Numbered from the stretch's first letter, positions 7,768 through 16,366 are shown. The stretch: DNA of 29,547 nt from an uncultured Centipeda sp. (GCA_905372865.1 CAJPQT010000025.1:1-29547); one strand, 5' to 3'. Notes: a model not told the origin generated them from the sequence alone. Translations and numbers: made by a program.

Positions 7768-9366
7768 ATGCTGGGTACATTGTTACAGGGCACAGAAAAC
7801 AAGAACGCTGCCCTGCGTCTGCGTGAGATGGTCACCGTCCTGCGCCGTCACGAAATCGTGCATGGTCTGACCCCTGTAAAGCTGCGTGCCATCTTCGAGG
7901 ATCTCGGCCCCACCTTTGTCAAGTTTGGGCAGATCATGAGCATGCGCCCCGACTTCCTCCCGACGGAGTACTGTGATGAGCTCATGAAGCTGCAGACGGG
8001 GGCACGTCCCCTCCCCTTTCCCGTCATCCTCTCCATCGTGGAGCAGGAGTACAACCGTGAGTGGAACAAGGTGTTCCGCATGATCGACAGTACCCCGCTC
8101 GGCTCCGCTAGTATTGCTCAGGCACATCGCGCAACGCTCACCTCGGGCGAGGAGGTCGTCATCAAGGTGCAGCGTCCCGGCATCCACGAGGTCATGCGCA
8201 TGGATCTCACCCTCATGAAGCGTGCTGCCACCATTATCCGCCTTGTCAACCGTGACAACAATGTCGTGGATTTCCGCGCACTCATGGATGAGATGTGGAA
8301 TATCGCAAAGCAGGAGATGGACTTCCTCATCGAAGCGGGACATATCGAGGAGTTTACCCATCTCAACCGCGACAATCCGTTCATCTCCTGTCCGCGCGTG
8401 CTGCGTGATCTCTCCACGCAGCACATCCTCGTCATGGAGTACATCGACGGCATCCCACTCGACCAGACCGAGGCACTGCACGCAGCCGGTGTCAACGTCA
8501 CACAGATTGGACGACGGCTCGGCGAGAACTATGCGAAGCAGATCATCGAGGACGGATTCTTCCACGGCGATCCGCACCCCGGCAACATCCGCGTGCGCGG
8601 CGGCACAATCGTCTGGCTTGACCTCGGCATGATGGGCCGTCTCAGCAACCGTGACCGCTCAGCGCTGCGCCGCGCGATCCTCGCACTCGCAACCCATGAT
8701 ACCTTTGAGATGAAGGCCGCCGTGCTTGCCCTCGGCATTGTGAAGGGACGCATCAACCACGCACAGCTCTATCAGGACATCGACGTGATGATGGAGCAGT
8801 ATGGCTCCCTCGATTTCAGTGACGTGCATATGGGCGTGCTGACGAATCAGATCCTCGGCATCCTGCGCATGCACCACATTGGCTGCCCGAGCGGGCTCGC
8901 CATGTTCGCGCGCGGTGTCATGACCGTGGAGATCGTTATGCGGCGCTATGCGCCCGGGGTCAGTTTCCTTGAGATCTTCGCACGCAGCCTCTCACTCGGC
9001 ATCGTGCAGGGTATAACGTGGCGTGAAGGCGTGACAAAGGCGAAGCAGGAGGGCATCATGCTCCTGCGCAAATCCGTCCAGATTCCCGAGCAGCTCGCCG
9101 ATCTCCTCAAGATGACCATGGGCGGACAGACAAAGCTCAACATCGATCTCACCGGCTCGGAGGAACCCGTCCAGCGCCTTGACAAGATGATGAACAAGCT
9201 CATCATGGCGCTCCTGTGCGCAGCGCTCCTCATCGCATCCAGCACCATCTGTACGACAGATATGCAGCCGCAGATCGGCGGGATTCCTTTTCTCGGCATC
9301 CTTGGCTATCTCATCGCGTTTATCCTGAGCATTCGGCTCATCTGGAACATCCATAAGGGAGTGTAG
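7768..9366 (+). CDS. UbiB/ABC1/AarF-family kinase-like protein
   Basis: A 532-residue member of the atypical-kinase family that includes UbiB and COQ8, which support isoprenoid-quinone synthesis or lipid handling at the membrane. Family landmarks are all present: the KxGQ motif (KFGQ, 52-55), the alanine-rich nucleotide loop GSASIAQAH (112-120), the VIKVQRPG lysine (K133), HGDPHPGN (266-273) and DLG (285-287) in the place of a kinase DFG. Two C-terminal membrane helices (about 475-530) anchor it, as in bacterial UbiB. GGGAGGTGAG lies just before the ATG. It is 54 nt after the ABC-F gene and only 3 nt before the chorismate mutase gene, so the three are probably co-transcribed. The biochemical role of UbiB homologues in anaerobic Firmicutes is not established, so I do not claim ubiquinone synthesis. 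Confidence 0.93.
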   Translation: MLGTLLQGTENKNAALRLREMVTVLRRHEIVHGLTPVKLRAIFEDLGPTFVKFGQIMSMRPDFLPTEYCDELMKLQTGARPLPFPVILSIVEQEYNREWNKVFRMIDSTPLGSASIAQAHRATLTSGEEVVIKVQRPGIHEVMRMDLTLMKRAATIIRLVNRDNNVVDFRALMDEMWNIAKQEMDFLIEAGHIEEFTHLNRDNPFISCPRVLRDLSTQHILVMEYIDGIPLDQTEALHAAGVNVTQIGRRLGENYAKQIIEDGFFHGDPHPGNIRVRGGTIVWLDLGMMGRLSNRDRSALRRAILALATHDTFEMKAAVLALGIVKGRINHAQLYQDIDVMMEQYGSLDFSDVHMGVLTNQILGILRMHHIGCPSGLAMFARGVMTVEIVMRRYAPGVSFLEIFARSLSLGIVQGITWREGVTKAKQEGIMLLRKSVQIPEQLADLLKMTMGGQTKLNIDLTGSEEPVQRLDKMMNKLIMALLCAALLIASSTICTTDMQPQIGGIPFLGILGYLIAFILSIRLIWNIHKGV

Positions 9367-9369
9367 TAT

Positions 9370-9729
9370 ATGCGTGGAATTCGCGGTGCCATCACGGTCG
9401 AGCGCAATGATAAAGAAGAGATCTGGCAGGCAGCACAGGAGCTGATCGCGGAACTCTTGCGCACAAACGATATCGCAGCGTCGGATATCGGCGCGGCGAT
9501 CTTCAGCGTGACCGAGGATCTGACGGCGGCATTCCCGACCGCAGGTGCACGCCGCATCACAGGATTTGACCTCGTCCCCCTCTTCGATGCGCGTCAATGC
9601 GCCATCGAGGACAGCCTCCCGCGCTGCATTCGCGTGCTCCTCCTCGTCAATACGGATACTGCACAGTCTGACATCCATCACGTCTATCTGCGTGAAGCAG
9701 CGCATCTGCGGCCCGATCTGGAGGGATAA
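9370..9729 (+). CDS. aroH: Chorismate mutase, AroH type
   Basis: A 119-residue protein of the monofunctional AroH class, which rearranges chorismate to prephenate for phenylalanine and tyrosine synthesis and works as a cytoplasmic trimer. The N-terminus RGIRGAITVERND and the C-terminal half with CIRVLLLVNTD, HHVYLREA and LRPDL follow the Bacillus subtilis enzyme closely. Aligned by eye, R5, R61, R88, Y106 and R114 match the B. subtilis active-site residues Arg7, Arg63, Arg90, Tyr108 and Arg116. The exceptions are Cys75, which is Asp (D73), and the key Glu78, which is Gln (Q76). This makes the active site unusual, and activity is uncertain. The gene starts 3 nt after the UbiB-like gene and ends in a bidirectional terminator, so it closes the operon. 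Confidence 0.93.
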   Translation: MRGIRGAITVERNDKEEIWQAAQELIAELLRTNDIAASDIGAAIFSVTEDLTAAFPTAGARRITGFDLVPLFDARQCAIEDSLPRCIRVLLLVNTDTAQSDIHHVYLREAAHLRPDLEG

Positions 9730-9735
9730 ATCAGC

Positions 9736-9770
9736 AACAAAAAAACACCGTATTACGGTGTTTTTTTGTT
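9736..9770. terminator. Bidirectional terminator between aroH and ftsZ
   Basis: A nearly perfect palindrome: an A-rich arm, CACCGT (9746-9751), a 3-nt loop, ACGGTG (9755-9760) and a T-rich arm. Read from either strand it gives a GC stem followed by seven or more T residues. It serves aroH from the left and ftsZ (stop at 9781) from the right. Confidence 0.9.
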
Positions 9771-9780
9771 GTGATTAAAT

Positions 9781-11022
9781 TCAGCGCTGACGCATCCACG
9801 CGGGAATGTCGATGATATCCGTACCGCCCGTACCCGTGTTTGGTTCCACGACGTTCATGCGGCGGTTGTTTGCCGTAGACGCGTTCCCCATATTCGGAGG
9901 AACGATTGCTGCAGCGGGGCGCGCCTGTGCCTGCGGCTGTGCCGGCTGCGCGGCCGCTTTTGGAGCAGACGCACCGCCCATCCCAGGCATGGAGATCCAG
10001 TCCGAAGTGATGAACCCTGCATCACTCTCCACAGGTGCGGCAGCGGTGTTGTCCGTAAGGCCAAATCCCGTTGCAACGACGGTGACGCGGACGCTGTCTT
10101 CGAGATTCTCATCCACGCCGATGCCCCAGATGATATTTGGCTGGCTCACGTTCGTTGCACTCATAATCATGCTGGTCAGCCATTCGGATGCCTCCGTGAC
10201 CTCAAGCATGCTGAGTGTCTTGGAGCCCGTAAAGTTCATGATGACGGAGGTTGCGCCCTCGATGCTGGTCTCGAGCAGCGGCGACTCGATCGCTGCCTTG
10301 GCCGCCGCTACGGATGCACCCTCGCCGCGCGCCTCGCCGATGCCCATGATCGCCGCACCGCCATTCTCCATCGTGGTCTTAACGTCTGCAAAGTCGAGGT
10401 TGACGACCCCTTGATTCGTGATGAGATCGGTGATGCCCTTGACCCCCTGCCAGAGCACGTTGTCCACCTTGCTGAATGCCTCGGTGACGGGCGTACTCTT
10501 GTCGATGATCTTCATAAGACGGTCATTGGGGATCGTGATGATGGTGTCGACGTGCTGCTGCAGGTTCGTGATGCCGGAATCCGCGTTGCGCGCACGTGCC
10601 ATTCCCTCATAGGAGAACGGGCGCGTCACGACGGCAACGGTGAGCGCACCGAGCTCGCGTGCGCACTCAGCAACGACGGGGGCAGCGCCCGTACCTGTGC
10701 CGCCCCCCATACCCGCGGTGATAAAGACCATATCCGCACCGCGCAATGCCTCCACGATCTTCTCACGGCTCTCTGTCGCAGCCGCCTCACCGATCTCGGG
10801 ACGTGCGCCTGCACCGAGGCCGCGCGTGCGCTTCTCACCGATCTGGATGCGCAGTGCTGCCTTCGACTGAAGCAACGCCTGGGCATCCGTGTTGATGGCA
10901 ACAAATTCGACCCCCTGCAAGCCGGAGTCGATCATATTATTTACCGCGTTCCCGCCGCCGCCGCCTACACCGACAACGATGATCTTTGCGAGTTCCTCAA
11001 AGTTATCATCCATTTCGAACAC
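9781..11022 (-). CDS. ftsZ: Cell division protein FtsZ
   Basis: The tubulin-like GTPase that forms the division ring. Landmarks are the N-terminal GVGGGGGNAVNNMI, the tubulin signature GGGTGTGAAPVVAE, the T7-loop segment NQGVVNLDFADV, a roughly 50-residue Ala/Pro/Gln-rich linker and the C-terminal peptide DIPAWMRQR that binds partner proteins. I chose the GTG at 11022, giving a product beginning MFEMDDNFEELAKI (413 residues), because GGAGG lies 8 nt upstream. The ATG at 11037 itself overlaps that GGAGG and has no ribosome binding site. It is the last gene of the dcw cluster, but a 121-bp AT-rich gap separates it from sbp, and ftsA, which usually precedes it, is not there. The convergent terminator follows 10 nt after the stop codon. 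Confidence 0.97.
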   Translation of the reverse strand: MFEMDDNFEELAKIIVVGVGGGGGNAVNNMIDSGLQGVEFVAINTDAQALLQSKAALRIQIGEKRTRGLGAGARPEIGEAAATESREKIVEALRGADMVFITAGMGGGTGTGAAPVVAECARELGALTVAVVTRPFSYEGMARARNADSGITNLQQHVDTIITIPNDRLMKIIDKSTPVTEAFSKVDNVLWQGVKGITDLITNQGVVNLDFADVKTTMENGGAAIMGIGEARGEGASVAAAKAAIESPLLETSIEGATSVIMNFTGSKTLSMLEVTEASEWLTSMIMSATNVSQPNIIWGIGVDENLEDSVRVTVVATGFGLTDNTAAAPVESDAGFITSDWISMPGMGGASAPKAAAQPAQPQAQARPAAAIVPPNMGNASTANNRRMNVVEPNTGTGGTDIIDIPAWMRQR

Positions 11023-11143
11023 AACTTCAGCCTCCATATCGTTTTTGTATCATGCGTTTCTATCAAAAAACAATAATTATCCTCGCATATTTTACCATGA
11101 AACTCATTATTTTTCTATAGCAGGCGAAATTTTTTAGGTAATT
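11023..11143 (-). promoter_or_regulatory. AT-rich leader upstream of ftsZ, possible promoter
   Basis: This stretch is much richer in A and T than its surroundings and is the only sizeable gap in the distal half of the dcw cluster. It includes the ftsZ ribosome binding site (11031-11035). On the minus strand there is a TAAAAT -10-like element (11089-11094) preceded by TGG, but no good -35 at 16-18 bp. No terminator follows sbp. A separate ftsZ promoter is therefore plausible but not proven. Confidence 0.35.
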
Positions 11144-11494
11144 TTATTGTGCGCCGTCGCGATAGTCCTTGAGCAGATAGCGGCGCAGGATCGCGAGGTT
11201 CTTGAAGATGCGAAAGCCGAATGCAAGCAGGGCGACGTAGTACAGGTCGATGCCGAGGCGGTCTCCGATAAAGACGAGCGCCGCAGCGAGCAGTGTGTTC
11301 GAGAAGAATCCCGTGACAAAGACGTGCTTGTCAAATCGCTCCGCAACTGCCGCACGCAGGCCGCCGAAGGCAGCGTCAAGTGCAGCGACAAGCGCGACGG
11401 AGAAGAGTTTTGAGTAGGCGAGAGGGATAACGATGGGACTGTTGTAGCCAATGAGAAGTCCGATCGCGAGGCTGACGATGACGATGTAGATCAT
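11144..11494 (-). CDS. sbp: Small basic protein Sbp (DUF1290 family)
   Basis: A 116-residue membrane protein with three to four hydrophobic segments (about 2-20, 25-48, 58-78 and 84-97) and a basic C-terminus. The opening IGLLIGYNSPIVIPLAYSK and the central DAAFGGLRAA are typical of the DUF1290 small basic proteins found next to ftsZ in Firmicutes and Actinobacteria. Its molecular role is unknown; position suggests a part in division or septal wall synthesis. It overlaps the DUF881 gene by 4 nt (ATGA), so translation is probably coupled. Usually ftsA would follow; here the AT-rich ftsZ leader follows instead. Confidence 0.85.
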   Translation of the reverse strand: MIYIVIVSLAIGLLIGYNSPIVIPLAYSKLFSVALVAALDAAFGGLRAAVAERFDKHVFVTGFFSNTLLAAALVFIGDRLGIDLYYVALLAFGFRIFKNLAILRRYLLKDYRDGAQ

Positions 11495-12192
11495 TTGCTT
11501 CCCTCCTCGCGCTCTGTCGTCTCACGCGCATAGCTCTGGCGGATGCTCCCGCGATAGGGCGGGATGTAGACATCATCGCTCACCTTGATATCCAGCTGAA
11601 TCCCCCAAACGCTCAGGGTCTCAACGACACCGCCGCGCATCCGCAGGGAGTTCTCGAGCGATTTCTTGTCACCGATGGCATGGATCTCAAACGGCGCAGA
11701 GGAACGGACGTTGTTCACCGACAGCGTCGGCCCCGCGCAGCGGATCTCGGAGATGCCCGTCAGCCGCTGCCCGTTGACGGAGATCGCCTCCGCACCTGCC
11801 GCACGCAGTTCGTTGATGACGCGCAGGAGATCATCGTCATGGATGACGTAGAGGTTCGGATTTTCGCCTGCCTTGACGGGCTTCGCGCTGTCGTCCATAC
11901 GCACAATAACCCCCTCCCCCACAAGGGGGACGAGTGCAGCGCGATAGCGCAGCATATTCTGATCCTCCTTATTGTCCATGTCGGCGGCCGCCGCCTGCAT
12001 CTTGCGCAGCTCCTCACCGAGCTCGTCGCGTTCGTGCTCGGTCTGGAGCAGACGATCGGAGATCTCTTCAATGCGCTGCTGGGACAGACTCCCCTTCCCG
12101 TCCTGCGCCGTACGGAACTGCACGGCGATCATAAAGCCGATCAAGACGCAGACGAGTGCGATCAGCCACCCGCCTTTCCAAAATTGTTTCAT
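11491..12192 (-). CDS. DUF881 family membrane protein (YlxW/YlxX-like)
   Basis: A 233-residue protein with one N-terminal membrane helix (about 9-27) and a predicted coiled coil (about 38-75). The C-terminal extracytoplasmic domain contains VGEGVIVRMDD, LRVINELRAAGAEAISVNGQR and the end segment VSDDVYIPPYRGS, all characteristic of DUF881. Bacillus subtilis has two such genes (ylxW and ylxX) in the same place; only one is present here. The function is unknown. The start codon follows the ftsQ stop directly (TAAATG), and the stop overlaps sbp, so it is tightly embedded in the dcw transcript. Confidence 0.88.
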   Translation of the reverse strand: MKQFWKGGWLIALVCVLIGFMIAVQFRTAQDGKGSLSQQRIEEISDRLLQTEHERDELGEELRKMQAAAADMDNKEDQNMLRYRAALVPLVGEGVIVRMDDSAKPVKAGENPNLYVIHDDDLLRVINELRAAGAEAISVNGQRLTGISEIRCAGPTLSVNNVRSSAPFEIHAIGDKKSLENSLRMRGGVVETLSVWGIQLDIKVSDDVYIPPYRGSIRQSYARETTEREEGSK

Positions 12193-12921
12193 TTACTTCC
12201 CCTCTGTGGTTTTATCTGCGAGTTTGATGAACGGTGCGTCATAGCTGAAGTCGACAAACTCCACCGTATGCCGCGTAGTCTTCTGATCCTGCAAAAAATC
12301 CTGTGTAAGCCCCGCTTTTTCCGGAATCCGCCCGAGCTCTCCGAGGCGGATGGGCAAGGCGTTCTTCGTGTACGCGACAACAGCCGTTGGAACGGTGATG
12401 TTGACCTCTGAGATCTGCCCGATGTCCGCCGGGTCGATCTTGCCGAGGAAGGTGATTACCTTCGCTACCTGTGCGTTGTCATTGTCGTCCCCGATGTAGA
12501 GGTCACGCAGCTTTACGCCGGTGATGATGGGGATGTCCGCCCCTTTGAGCGAACGATAGCTGGCGATGACCTTCCCCTGCCGGTCAAAATCCAGATATCC
12601 ATAGTCACACGCGACCGTTGCAACGGGAATCCGCTCAACGATGTCCATCTCGATCTTATTCGGCAGCTGCCGCCGTACGACGGCAGATTCAATCCGCAGA
12701 TCGTTGAGCAGATTCGTCGTCATGGCATCTGTCTTGAGTTCAAATAGGCGCTGCCTGTACTGGATGCGCGCGATCTCACAGAGCTCATCCGTATCCAGAT
12801 GAACATTGCCGCGTACGATCAGCTGCTGAAAGGTAAAGAGCGGCGAGTAGATGAGCACAGCGATGACTGCCGCGGCACACAGGAGGTAGAGCGCCCCCTT
12901 GAGTACGCGTCGTGAACTCAT
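12193..12921 (-). CDS. ftsQ: Cell division protein FtsQ/DivIB
   Basis: A 242-residue bitopic membrane protein with a short basic cytoplasmic tail, one membrane helix (about 9-28) and a periplasmic part that begins with the POTRA fold, FTFQQLIVRGNVHLDTDELCE (about 29-49). The following region with RQLPNKIEMDIVERIPVA is the conserved end of POTRA and start of the beta domain. FtsQ/DivIB links FtsL and its partner to the rest of the divisome. The start overlaps the murC-ddl stop by 4 nt and the stop abuts the DUF881 start. In most Firmicutes murB lies just upstream; here its place is taken by the Ddl domain of the fusion. Confidence 0.92.
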   Translation of the reverse strand: MSSRRVLKGALYLLCAAAVIAVLIYSPLFTFQQLIVRGNVHLDTDELCEIARIQYRQRLFELKTDAMTTNLLNDLRIESAVVRRQLPNKIEMDIVERIPVATVACDYGYLDFDRQGKVIASYRSLKGADIPIITGVKLRDLYIGDDNDNAQVAKVITFLGKIDPADIGQISEVNITVPTAVVAYTKNALPIRLGELGRIPEKAGLTQDFLQDQKTTRHTVEFVDFSYDAPFIKLADKTTEGK

Positions 12922-15257
12922 CGATGGTACCCTGCCATCGCGAGGATTTTCTCGCAGAGCTCAGGGAACTCAATGCCGACGGCACGTGCAGCATCGGGAA
13001 CGAGCGAGGTCTCCGTCATGCCCGGTACTGCATTGACTTCGATGGCGTACGGCTCGCCCGCATCACTCAGCATGACATCGAGGCGCGCGACTCCCGCGCA
13101 GCCGCACGCAGTAAACGCACGCACGGCGAGATCCTGTACCGCCGCCGTACAGTCCTCGGATATTTCTGCAGGAACGATATGTGCCGATGCGCCCGGCGTG
13201 TACTTGCTCTCGTAGTCGTAGCGTCCTGAGGTCGTCGTGATCTCAATGACGGGCAGCGCCTCCGCATGCGCGGGTGTGCCCCAGACAACGACGGTCAGCT
13301 CGCGCCCGTGGATGAACTCCTCGACGAGCACCTCATCTCCATAGGTGAACGCCTCGTCGATCGCCTTTTGGAGTTCATCTGCACGCGTCACGATGTAGAC
13401 GCCGATGCTCGATCCCTGCTCGGGGGCCTTGACAACGACGGGCAGGTCAAATGCTGCACGCACACGCTCTGCCGTGTGTTCGTCCCGCTCTGCCGCATGG
13501 AGGCAGAGGAAGCGCGGTGTTGCAATCCCCTCTGCGCGAAAGATGCGCTTTGCCGTCAGCTTGTCCATCGTAAGCGCTGCGGCGCGAACGCCCGAGCCCG
13601 TGTAGGGAATGCCGAGCATATCGAGCGTTCCCTGCAGGATGCCGTCCTCGCCGTACTTGCCATGCAGGGCGTTAAAGACGATTGCGGGGCGGAGTTTGCG
13701 AATCTCCTCGATAAATGCAGGCGGATGCAGTTCCATACCGACGGCGGGATAGCCCTTCTCACGCAGCGCCGCAAGGATTGCCCCGCCCGAGCGGCGCGAT
13801 ACCTCAGCCTCACTCGACGGCCCGCCCATGACGACGACGATGGGTGCCTCCTCCTGTCCTGCCGTACCGTTCTTCAGCTGCTCGACCAGAGCCTCCCCAA
13901 CTTCGAGGATGTTGCCCGCTCCCATTGTGATGACGAGATCGCCTGCCCGCACATGCTGTGCAAGGTAGCGTTCGAGGTCGGCACGCTCCGGCAGGTAGAC
14001 GGCATCCTGTCCCGTCTGCCGTGCGACCTCCTCCATCAGCGTCTCGCCGCTGATGCCCGGAATCGGTGTCTCTCCTGCCGCGTAGACATCGGTGAGGAGC
14101 AGCAGATCGGCAGCGGCAAAGCACGCACCGAACTCCTCGCGCAGGAGCTGCGTCCGCGTGTAGCGATGCGGCTGAAACACGCAGATGAGGCGTGCGGGGT
14201 TCGTCGCACGCGCCGCCGTCAGCGTCACGGCGATCTCCGTCGGATGGTGCGCATAGTCGTCCACCACCCAGACACCGCGCTCCTTTCCCTTTGTCTGGAA
14301 GCGGCGCTTTGCCCCATGGAAGCCGGCAAGTGCGTCCCGAATCTGCGCAAACCCGACATCCGCGAGCCGCGCGACGGCAATACAGGCGAGTGCGTTGAGC
14401 ACGTTGTGCCGCCCCGGAATGTTCAGGGAGATGCGCCCCATCTCCGCGCCGCGTTCGTAGACAGTAAATGAGATGACGGCCCCCTGCGTCTCGATGTCCG
14501 CCGCACGGTAATCCGCCTCCCGATCAATGGCATAGGAGATGACGCGCCGCTCTGTCTTTGCCGCGATATCGCGCAAAATCTCGTTTTCGAAGCAGAGGAC
14601 AGCCGTGCCGTCCTCATCCGTCTGATCGACAAATGTGCGGAACGCGGCGATGATCTTCTCCATCGTGCCGTAGTGATCCATGTGGTCGTCCTCGACATTT
14701 GTCACAACGGCAATGTGGGGACGCAGCTTCAGAAAGGAGCCGTCGCTCTCGTCCGCCTCGGAGACGAGGTAGCGGCTCGTGCCGAGCTTCGCGTTCGTAC
14801 CGAGATCCGGTACCTCGCCGCCGACGATGATGGTCGGAGATATGCCCACGCGGTCGAGCGTCACGCCGATCATGGAGGTGGTCGTCGTCTTGCCGTGCGA
14901 GCCTGCGACCGCGATGCCGTCGTACGCGTTGACCAGAGCCGCGTTGATATCCGAACGATGGAGCTTCGGGATGCACAGATCCCACGCGGCAATCACCTCG
15001 GGGTTATCGTAGGGAATTGCCGTGGAGACGACGATGGCATCCGCACCGCGCACGTTCTCCGCACGCTGGCCATCCGTCCATACACGTGCGCCGAGGCGTA
15101 CGAGCTCCTCGATGATGGGCGATGCCCCCTGATCGGAGCCGGACACCTTGTAGCCGAGCAGGAGGAGAATCTTCGCGAGCGGGCTCATCCCTGCACCGCC
15201 GATGCCGACAAAATGTATGTTGTGAATCCCCTTCAAGTCCTTGAGCAACGCTCTCAC
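12918..15257 (-). CDS. murC-ddl: Fused MurC-Ddl: UDP-MurNAc-L-alanine ligase and D-Ala-D-Ala ligase
   Basis: One continuous 779-residue frame encodes two complete cytoplasmic enzymes. Residues about 10-460 are MurC, which adds L-alanine to UDP-MurNAc: HFVGIGGAGMSPLA (15-28), the ATP loop GSHGKTTT (119-126), EADESDGSF (167-175) and the C-terminal FQPHRYTR (361-368). Residues 460-471 form a short Gly/Gln/Glu linker. Residues 472-779 are the ATP-grasp ligase Ddl, which makes D-Ala-D-Ala: MGGPSSEAEVSRRSG (477-491), HGKYGEDG (532-539), KAPEQGSSIGV (610-620), ARLDVML (724-730) and EVNAVPGMT (740-748). Both halves keep their catalytic motifs. The annotated GTG overlaps the murG stop (GTGA); a TTG three codons in (15248) has better spacing from the upstream GAAGGGTGA and could be the true start. 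MurC-Ddl fusions are known from Chlamydiae. Confidence 0.95.
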   Translation of the reverse strand: MRALLKDLKGIHNIHFVGIGGAGMSPLAKILLLLGYKVSGSDQGASPIIEELVRLGARVWTDGQRAENVRGADAIVVSTAIPYDNPEVIAAWDLCIPKLHRSDINAALVNAYDGIAVAGSHGKTTTTSMIGVTLDRVGISPTIIVGGEVPDLGTNAKLGTSRYLVSEADESDGSFLKLRPHIAVVTNVEDDHMDHYGTMEKIIAAFRTFVDQTDEDGTAVLCFENEILRDIAAKTERRVISYAIDREADYRAADIETQGAVISFTVYERGAEMGRISLNIPGRHNVLNALACIAVARLADVGFAQIRDALAGFHGAKRRFQTKGKERGVWVVDDYAHHPTEIAVTLTAARATNPARLICVFQPHRYTRTQLLREEFGACFAAADLLLLTDVYAAGETPIPGISGETLMEEVARQTGQDAVYLPERADLERYLAQHVRAGDLVITMGAGNILEVGEALVEQLKNGTAGQEEAPIVVVMGGPSSEAEVSRRSGGAILAALREKGYPAVGMELHPPAFIEEIRKLRPAIVFNALHGKYGEDGILQGTLDMLGIPYTGSGVRAAALTMDKLTAKRIFRAEGIATPRFLCLHAAERDEHTAERVRAAFDLPVVVKAPEQGSSIGVYIVTRADELQKAIDEAFTYGDEVLVEEFIHGRELTVVVWGTPAHAEALPVIEITTTSGRYDYESKYTPGASAHIVPAEISEDCTAAVQDLAVRAFTACGCAGVARLDVMLSDAGEPYAIEVNAVPGMTETSLVPDAARAVGIEFPELCEKILAMAGYHR

Positions 15258-16366
15258 CCTTCTTTACAAATCCGCAGCGCAAGTGCCGCAATTTCCTCTG
15301 CCGCCTCGGGCTTTCCGAGACGTTTCATCGCCGCCGCCATTGCCGCACGGCGTACATCGTCTGTGAGCAGTGCATGGAGCGCTCCCTCCAGCGCAGCGGG
15401 GCTGACATCGCGGTTGAGGATCACCTCTGCCGCCCCCGCTGCCTCCACGGCGCGGGCATTCTTCTCCTGATGATTCTCCGCCGCATACGGATACGGGATG
15501 AGGATCGCGGGCACGCCGCGTGCCGCGAGCTCCGCCAGCCCCGTTGCGCCCGCGCGAAAGACAGCAACGTCCGTCATCGCCATCGCCTCCGGCATGTTGT
15601 AGAGATACGGCAGGACGCGCAGATGCGGATGCTCCTCGAGCCGCACGCCCGCACGCTGAATGCGTGCGAGCGTGTCCTCATACTCATCCGCGCCCGTCAC
15701 ATGGAGATATTGTACCGCCGTCTGCTCCGCCGCGTGCGCGATGACCTCGACCATCGCACGGTTGATCGAGCGTGCCCCGCGGCTGCCGCCCGAAACAAGC
15801 ACAGTCTTCTTCGCGGGGTCAAGGCCGAATGCCTTGGCTCCCGCCTCACGCGTTGCCGTCAGCACCTCGGGACGGATCGGATTGCCCGTCACATAGGTCT
15901 TTTCCTTCGGAAAAACGCTCTGTGCATCCTCCATGCCGACGGCAATCGCTGTCGCAAATTTTGCAAGAATGCGGTTCGTTACCCCCGCAAAGACGTTCTG
16001 CTCCTGCACGAGTGTCGGCACGCCCGCTAGACTTGCCGCAAGCAGGATCGGTCCCGCGACATAGCCGCCCGTCCCGATCGCAACAGCGGGCTGAAACGCC
16101 TGTACAATGCCGCGCGCACGTGCCACAGCACGCAGCGCACGCCATGCACGGCCGATGTTGGCAAGCGATAGGTTCCGCTGAAAGCCTGCAAGATCCATTG
16201 CGACAAAGTCGATGCCCTCGCGCGGTACAATGTCCGCCTCAAGTCCATTCTTCCCGCCGACATAGAGGATGCGCACGGATGGCTCACAGCGCTGAATAGC
16301 GCGGATAATGGTGAGTGCGGGATAGATGTGACCACCCGTTCCGCCGCCGGATACGATGATATTCAT
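15254..16366 (-). CDS. murG: Lipid II synthase MurG (GlcNAc transferase)
   Basis: Transfers GlcNAc from UDP-GlcNAc to lipid I at the inner face of the cytoplasmic membrane, giving lipid II. The 370-residue length is normal. The N-terminal lipid-I-binding loop GGGTGGHIYPA (7-17), the mid-protein VSGGSRGARSIN loop and the C-terminal donor-binding FRAGATGLAELAARGVP with AENHQEKNA are all visible. It belongs to glycosyltransferase family 28. It overlaps murD upstream and murC-ddl downstream by 4 nt each. The usual ftsW gene between murD and murG is absent, and the overlap leaves no room for a remnant. Confidence 0.97.
   Translation of the reverse strand: MNIIVSGGGTGGHIYPALTIIRAIQRCEPSVRILYVGGKNGLEADIVPREGIDFVAMDLAGFQRNLSLANIGRAWRALRAVARARGIVQAFQPAVAIGTGGYVAGPILLAASLAGVPTLVQEQNVFAGVTNRILAKFATAIAVGMEDAQSVFPKEKTYVTGNPIRPEVLTATREAGAKAFGLDPAKKTVLVSGGSRGARSINRAMVEVIAHAAEQTAVQYLHVTGADEYEDTLARIQRAGVRLEEHPHLRVLPYLYNMPEAMAMTDVAVFRAGATGLAELAARGVPAILIPYPYAAENHQEKNARAVEAAGAAEVILNRDVSPAALEGALHALLTDDVRRAAMAAAMKRLGKPEAAEEIAALALRICKEG

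Noticed and set aside
13266..14471. 401-codon plus-strand open frame opposite murC-ddl
   Set aside because: It is the antisense shadow of a gene with intact catalytic motifs. The translation is Arg/Cys/His-rich with no domain, and no ribosome binding site stands out.
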